Shown here: positions 6,373 through 6,983 of the stretch, one piece after another | How positions within the stretch are numbered: position 1 is the first letter of the stretch | Layout: the number at the start of each line of letters is the position of its first letter | Source of the DNA: Syntrophomonadaceae bacterium | GTDB lineage: Bacteria > Bacillota_D > Dethiobacteria > DTU022 | DNA: 6,983 bases | Direction of reading: 5' to 3' | Assembly: GCA_003562605.1 (NCBI GenBank) | Contig: PWUG01000239.1 | Location: 1 to 6,983 of the forward strand | The notes under the pieces: model-generated | The model's input: the letters and a program-made list of their open reading frames with translations, nothing else | Told to the model about the DNA's origin: nothing | The model's database searches: none | Position numbers and translations under genes: made by a program

Positions 6373-6983
6373 CTACTTTTTTTTGCGCAGTTCCGCAGTA
6401 GCCTTCTCATCCAGGGCATTGGTTTTCCCGTCCACGACAACACCATAATCCTCCACGGCTTTTTCAGCCGAGACTACACCGTTTTTAACATCGTAAAAAA
6501 CCTTCTCTGCCGGGCGCAAATAAGGATCACCATAACCCCCGCCACCGCCGGCATGCTGGAACCAGGTTGTGCCTTTGGGGACACCATGGACCAGCTCTTT
6601 ACTCATCGGAACGTGCACTTCACCGTCCGGGTAGCGCAGCTCAATCCTGTTCAGGGAGCCCTGTTTTCCGCCATAAAGACCGAAAGCGGGCTCAACATCG
6701 CCGTCTCCAAAAGTCACACAGGTCACGTTATCACCGCTAATCACGAATTCGGTCTCCACGCCAAGCCCGCCGCGCCACCTTCCAGCGCCAGCAGAATCAC
6801 ACAGGTACTCGTGCTTAAGCAGCAGGTGAGGGTTTTGCAGCTCGAACATTTCATAGTCCTGTGCCAGGACCCCTCCGGAGGCGTCGATCATCCCGATATG
6901 ATCGTATCCGTCATAACCGTGCGTCCCCCCCGAACCGCCTTTCATGCCCAGGAAAAGAATATCGACATAGGGCCCGTTTTTCC
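6373..6983 (-). CDS. Hydantoinase B/oxoprolinase family protein, C-terminal part (5' end beyond right edge)
   Basis: This is the HyuB-type subunit of ATP-dependent cyclic-amide hydrolases (N-methylhydantoinase, 5-oxoprolinase) and of the related acetone/acetophenone carboxylases. The frame is open from the right edge, with 202 codons visible. The Met codon at 6945 is internal, because coding sequence with family character (NGPYVDILFLG) precedes it. Counting from that Met, the family landmarks are GGSGGTHGYDG (3-13), SAGAGRWRGGLG (51-62), the glycine-rich HAGGGGGYGDP (131-141) and the closing NGVVSAEKAVEDYGVVV (155-171). It ends in a lysine run just before TAG. Full family members usually exceed 500 residues, so more than half is missing. 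A HyuA-type ATP-binding partner would be expected further upstream (to the right) but is not in the window. Next to a molybdenum hydroxylase, hydrolysis of a lactam made by ring hydroxylation is a sensible role. A carboxylase role cannot be ruled out. Confidence 0.93.
   Translation of the reverse strand, partial: KNGPYVDILFLGMKGGSGGTHGYDGYDHIGMIDASGGVLAQDYEMFELQNPHLLLKHEYLCDSAGAGRWRGGLGVETEFVISGDNVTCVTFGDGDVEPAFGLYGGKQGSLNRIELRYPDGEVHVPMSKELVHGVPKGTTWFQHAGGGGGYGDPYLRPAEKVFYDVKNGVVSAEKAVEDYGVVVDGKTNALDEKATAELRKKK

Overview
This window is a stretch of six co-directional genes, all on the minus strand and transcribed from right to left. They have the look of one catabolic operon. The gaps between genes are only 11 to 42 bases, one pair overlaps, and there is no room for a promoter or terminator between them. 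No RNA gene, mobile element, CRISPR array or long non-coding stretch was seen. Both ends of the window cut through genes.

Layout in the order of transcription: (1) 6983-6373, the C-terminal part of a hydantoinase B/oxoprolinase-family subunit (HyuB-like, 5' end outside the window); (2) 6330-5464, the FAD subunit of a xanthine-dehydrogenase-family molybdenum hydroxylase (TTG start); (3) 5441-4959, its two-cluster [2Fe-2S] subunit; (4) 4975-2681, its large molybdopterin subunit, which overlaps the FeS gene by 17 bases; (5) 2669-1521, an acyl-CoA dehydrogenase; (6) 1486-1, a fused 3-hydroxyacyl-CoA dehydrogenase/enoyl-CoA hydratase with the dehydrogenase domain first, cut by the left edge just before the hydratase's first catalytic glutamate.

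The genes read as a pathway. A molybdenum hydroxylase adds a water-derived oxygen to a carbon of the substrate, probably an aromatic or heterocyclic ring. A HyuB-type enzyme could hydrolyse a resulting cyclic amide in an ATP-dependent step. The acyl-CoA dehydrogenase and the hydratase/dehydrogenase fusion then carry out beta-oxidation steps on the opened CoA thioester. This set of enzyme classes matches the logic described for anaerobic indole-3-acetate degradation (Mo hydroxylase, hydantoinase-like ring opening, acyl-CoA dehydrogenase, beta-oxidation). The actual substrate cannot be read from the sequence.

The host is probably an anaerobic bacterium. Strong GGAGG-type ribosome binding sites, TTG and GTG starts and mid-range base composition suggest a Firmicute of the Peptococcaceae/Syntrophomonas/Moorella kind. 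This is an inference from style, not a firm placement.
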